Shown: positions 62,315-64,000 of the stretch, in pieces
How the letters are laid out: the number at the start of each line of letters is the position of its first letter
Numbering within the stretch: position 1 is the stretch's first letter
Assembly: GCA_011523425.1 (NCBI GenBank)
Contig: WTGU01000029.1
Location: forward strand, 20,575 to 84,574
DNA: 64,000 bases
DNA from: Alphaproteobacteria bacterium
Lineage (GTDB): Bacteria; Pseudomonadota; Alphaproteobacteria; UBA828
Reading direction: 5' to 3'
The notes under the pieces: generated by a model
The model's input: only the letters and a program-made list of their open reading frames with translations
Told to the model about the DNA's origin: nothing
Databases searched by the model: none
Translations under genes and position numbers: made by a program

Positions 62315-63886
62315 ATGAGCGGGTCCGTCTCCGGTTCGATCAGCACGTCGGCGGGGCCTGCCGAGCAGGCGGTATCAACCCCGCCGCTGATCGAGCTGGA
62401 AGGCGTCGTCAAGCACTTCGGCAATGTGCACGCGCTCCGCGGCGTCCATTTCGACCTGCGCCCCGGCGAGGTGCACGCGCTGCTCGGCCAGAACGGCGCG
62501 GGCAAGTCCACCCTCATCAAGATCTTCGCTGGCGTGCTGGACAAGGACAGCGGCACCATCCACATCGAGGGGCTGGAGACCGCGTTCAAGTCCGCCGCCG
62601 CAGCCCGCGCCGCCGGCGTCGCCGTGGTCTACCAGGAGCTCAGTCTGGTGCCCTCGATGCGGGTGGCCGACAATCTCTACCTCGCGCGCGAGCCGAGCCG
62701 CTTCGGCCTCGTCAACCGACGCAAGCTGGTGGCCGACGCCCGGCGCTTCCTGGAGGAGCAGGGCCTGCCGCTCAATCCGACTGCGCGGGTCGAGCATCTG
62801 CCCTTCGCCTACCGCCAACTGACCGAGATCGCCAAGGCGCTCTCCGGCGAGGTCCGCGTGCTGGTCCTGGACGAGCCGACCTCGTCGCTCTCGCGCGGCG
62901 AGGAGGAGATTCTGTTCGACGCGGTGCGCAAGATCAGTCGGCAGGGGGTCGGCGTCATCTACGTCACTCACCGGCTGGAAGAGGTGTTCAAGCTCTCCGA
63001 CCGGGTGACCGTGCTACGCGACGGCGCCAACGTCGGCACCTTCGCGACCAGCGACGTGACTATGGAACAGCTGGTCGGCGCCATCGTCGGTCCGTCCGGT
63101 ACGGGCGCGTCCGGGAAGCCCGAGAGCTACAAACGTCCCTCGCCCAGCGAGACGGGCCAGCCCGTGCTCGAGCTCGTGGATGTCCGCAACGATCGACTCA
63201 ACGGCGTCGATCTCGTGGTGCAGGCCGGTGAGGTGGTGGGCCTCGCCGGCATGATCGGCAGCGGCCGGACCGAGATCCTCGAGAGCATTTTCGGCCTGCG
63301 CCGCATCGCCTCAGGCAAGCTCCTCATCGATGGCGAAAATCGGAAGGTGCGGGCACCGATCCAGGCGATTGGGCTCGGCGCCGGTCTGGTGCCGGAGGAT
63401 CGTCACCTCCAGGGGCTCGTGCTTGATCACTCGATCGAGCGCAACGTCGCCCTGCCCCGCCTCGACCGCCTCGACTTCTTCGGCCTCTTCCGCCAGCGCG
63501 AGTCGAAGGCGCGGGCGCGGGCTGCGATCGACGGGCTCTCGATCGTGGCGCCGTCCACCGGGACCCGGGCCGCCGAGCTCTCCGGCGGCAATCAGCAGAA
63601 AGTGGTGTTCGGCCGCTGGAGCGATCCGACGCCCAGGCTGCTGCTGCTCGACGAGCCCACGGTGGGCGTCGATGTCGGCGCCCGCGAGCAGATCTACGAG
63701 GTCGTGCGCACCATGGTTGCGAACGGCGCGTCGGCGCTCATCGTTTCCTCTGACCTGGGCGAACTGCTGATGCTGACCGACCGCATCGCCGTGGTGGCGG
63801 GTGGGCGCGTGGTCGACGTGATGCCGGTATCCGAGATCCGGAACGAGGAGCACCTCCACCAAATTGTCCAGGAGGCACAACCGTGA
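62315..63886 (+). CDS. sugar ABC transporter ATPase (RbsA/MglA type)
   Basis: 523 residues with two ATPase halves. The first has Walker A GQNGAGKST, signature LPFAYRQLTEIAKAL and Walker B VLVLDEPTSSLSRG. The second has the degenerate AGMIGSGRTEILES and LSGGNQQKVVFGRW with LLLDEPTVGVDVGA. Start ATG 62315 or GTG 62312. It pairs with the permease at 63883. Confidence 0.94.
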   Translation: MSGSVSGSISTSAGPAEQAVSTPPLIELEGVVKHFGNVHALRGVHFDLRPGEVHALLGQNGAGKSTLIKIFAGVLDKDSGTIHIEGLETAFKSAAAARAAGVAVVYQELSLVPSMRVADNLYLAREPSRFGLVNRRKLVADARRFLEEQGLPLNPTARVEHLPFAYRQLTEIAKALSGEVRVLVLDEPTSSLSRGEEEILFDAVRKISRQGVGVIYVTHRLEEVFKLSDRVTVLRDGANVGTFATSDVTMEQLVGAIVGPSGTGASGKPESYKRPSPSETGQPVLELVDVRNDRLNGVDLVVQAGEVVGLAGMIGSGRTEILESIFGLRRIASGKLLIDGENRKVRAPIQAIGLGAGLVPEDRHLQGLVLDHSIERNVALPRLDRLDFFGLFRQRESKARARAAIDGLSIVAPSTGTRAAELSGGNQQKVVFGRWSDPTPRLLLLDEPTVGVDVGAREQIYEVVRTMVANGASALIVSSDLGELLMLTDRIAVVAGGRVVDVMPVSEIRNEEHLHQIVQEAQP

Positions 63887-64000
63887 GCCGCGAGCCCCAT
63901 ATGACGACGGAGGCGATCGACATCATCCGTCGACGGGTTCTCTCGGGCGAGGGCATGATCTACATCGCCTTCGTCGTCCTGATCATCGTGTTCTCGGTCT
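63883..64000 (+). CDS. sugar ABC transporter permease, 5' fragment
   Basis: Starts at GTG 63883 (GTGA overlap with the ATPase) or ATG 63901, and runs off the right edge. The visible residues end in the first membrane segment GMIYIAFVVLIIVFSV, as in RbsC-type permeases. Confidence 0.8.
   Translation, partial: MSREPHMTTEAIDIIRRRVLSGEGMIYIAFVVLIIVFSV

Overview
The window reads as chromosome of a high-GC alphaproteobacterium. The left 15.6 kb is housekeeping DNA in an order typical of that class: mlaA and a PLP ammonia-lyase, a lytic transglycosylase divergent from dapA-smpB, uracil-DNA glycosylase and NYN-domain genes, folK, a CtpA-type protease, rppH, and the F1 part of ATP synthase as an atpHAGDC operon without F0 genes. 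Genes are tightly packed, with many ATGA, GTGA and TGATG stop/start overlaps.

From about 15.9 to 40.3 kb lies a transposable (Mu-like) prophage with a siphovirus-type tail. An S24 repressor and a small divergent early gene sit at 38.2-38.6 kb. Early genes (Gam-like, GemA, Mor-like) run right. Terminase, protease/scaffold, decoration protein, capsid, DUF1320, virion morphogenesis, tail terminator, tail tube, a probably frameshifted tail chaperone, a very short tape measure, distal tail proteins, an NlpC/P60 peptidase and a 2034-residue J-like protein run left. The portal, gpF-like head protein, lysis genes and transposase are not visible here. Exactly where portal and gpF should lie there are two opposite-strand metabolic genes: a homocysteine S-methyltransferase family gene and a haloacetate-dehalogenase-like hydrolase. 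The element therefore looks degenerate or domesticated. A MuA-like transposase and MuB-like ATPase pair sits separately at 53.0-56.5 kb.

The prophage carries two hairpin-forming repeat families. One (about 90 bp, four copies) lies each time just after the start codon of a translationally coupled reading frame and adds a recognisable peptide, as in GemA and the J-like protein. The other (two GC-rich hairpins) occurs between genes twice and once in frame inside the protease/scaffold gene.

From 40.5 to 52.7 kb are a Dps gene and then a likely single transcription unit: XRE-cupin regulator, five-gene peptide/opine-type ABC transporter, hydantoinase/oxoprolinase A and B subunits, and an Asp/Glu/hydantoin racemase, followed by exonuclease III. 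This suggests uptake and ring-opening of a cyclic amide such as a hydantoin or oxoproline. After the MuA/MuB module, 56.8-64.0 kb is a sugar or cyclitol locus: a signal-less sugar-binding protein, a ROK repressor with a palindrome in the divergent promoter region, a broken binding-protein gene, an IolE-like isomerase, a Gfo/Idh/MocA dehydrogenase, a truncated permease remnant, an RbsA-type ATPase and the start of a permease cut by the window end.
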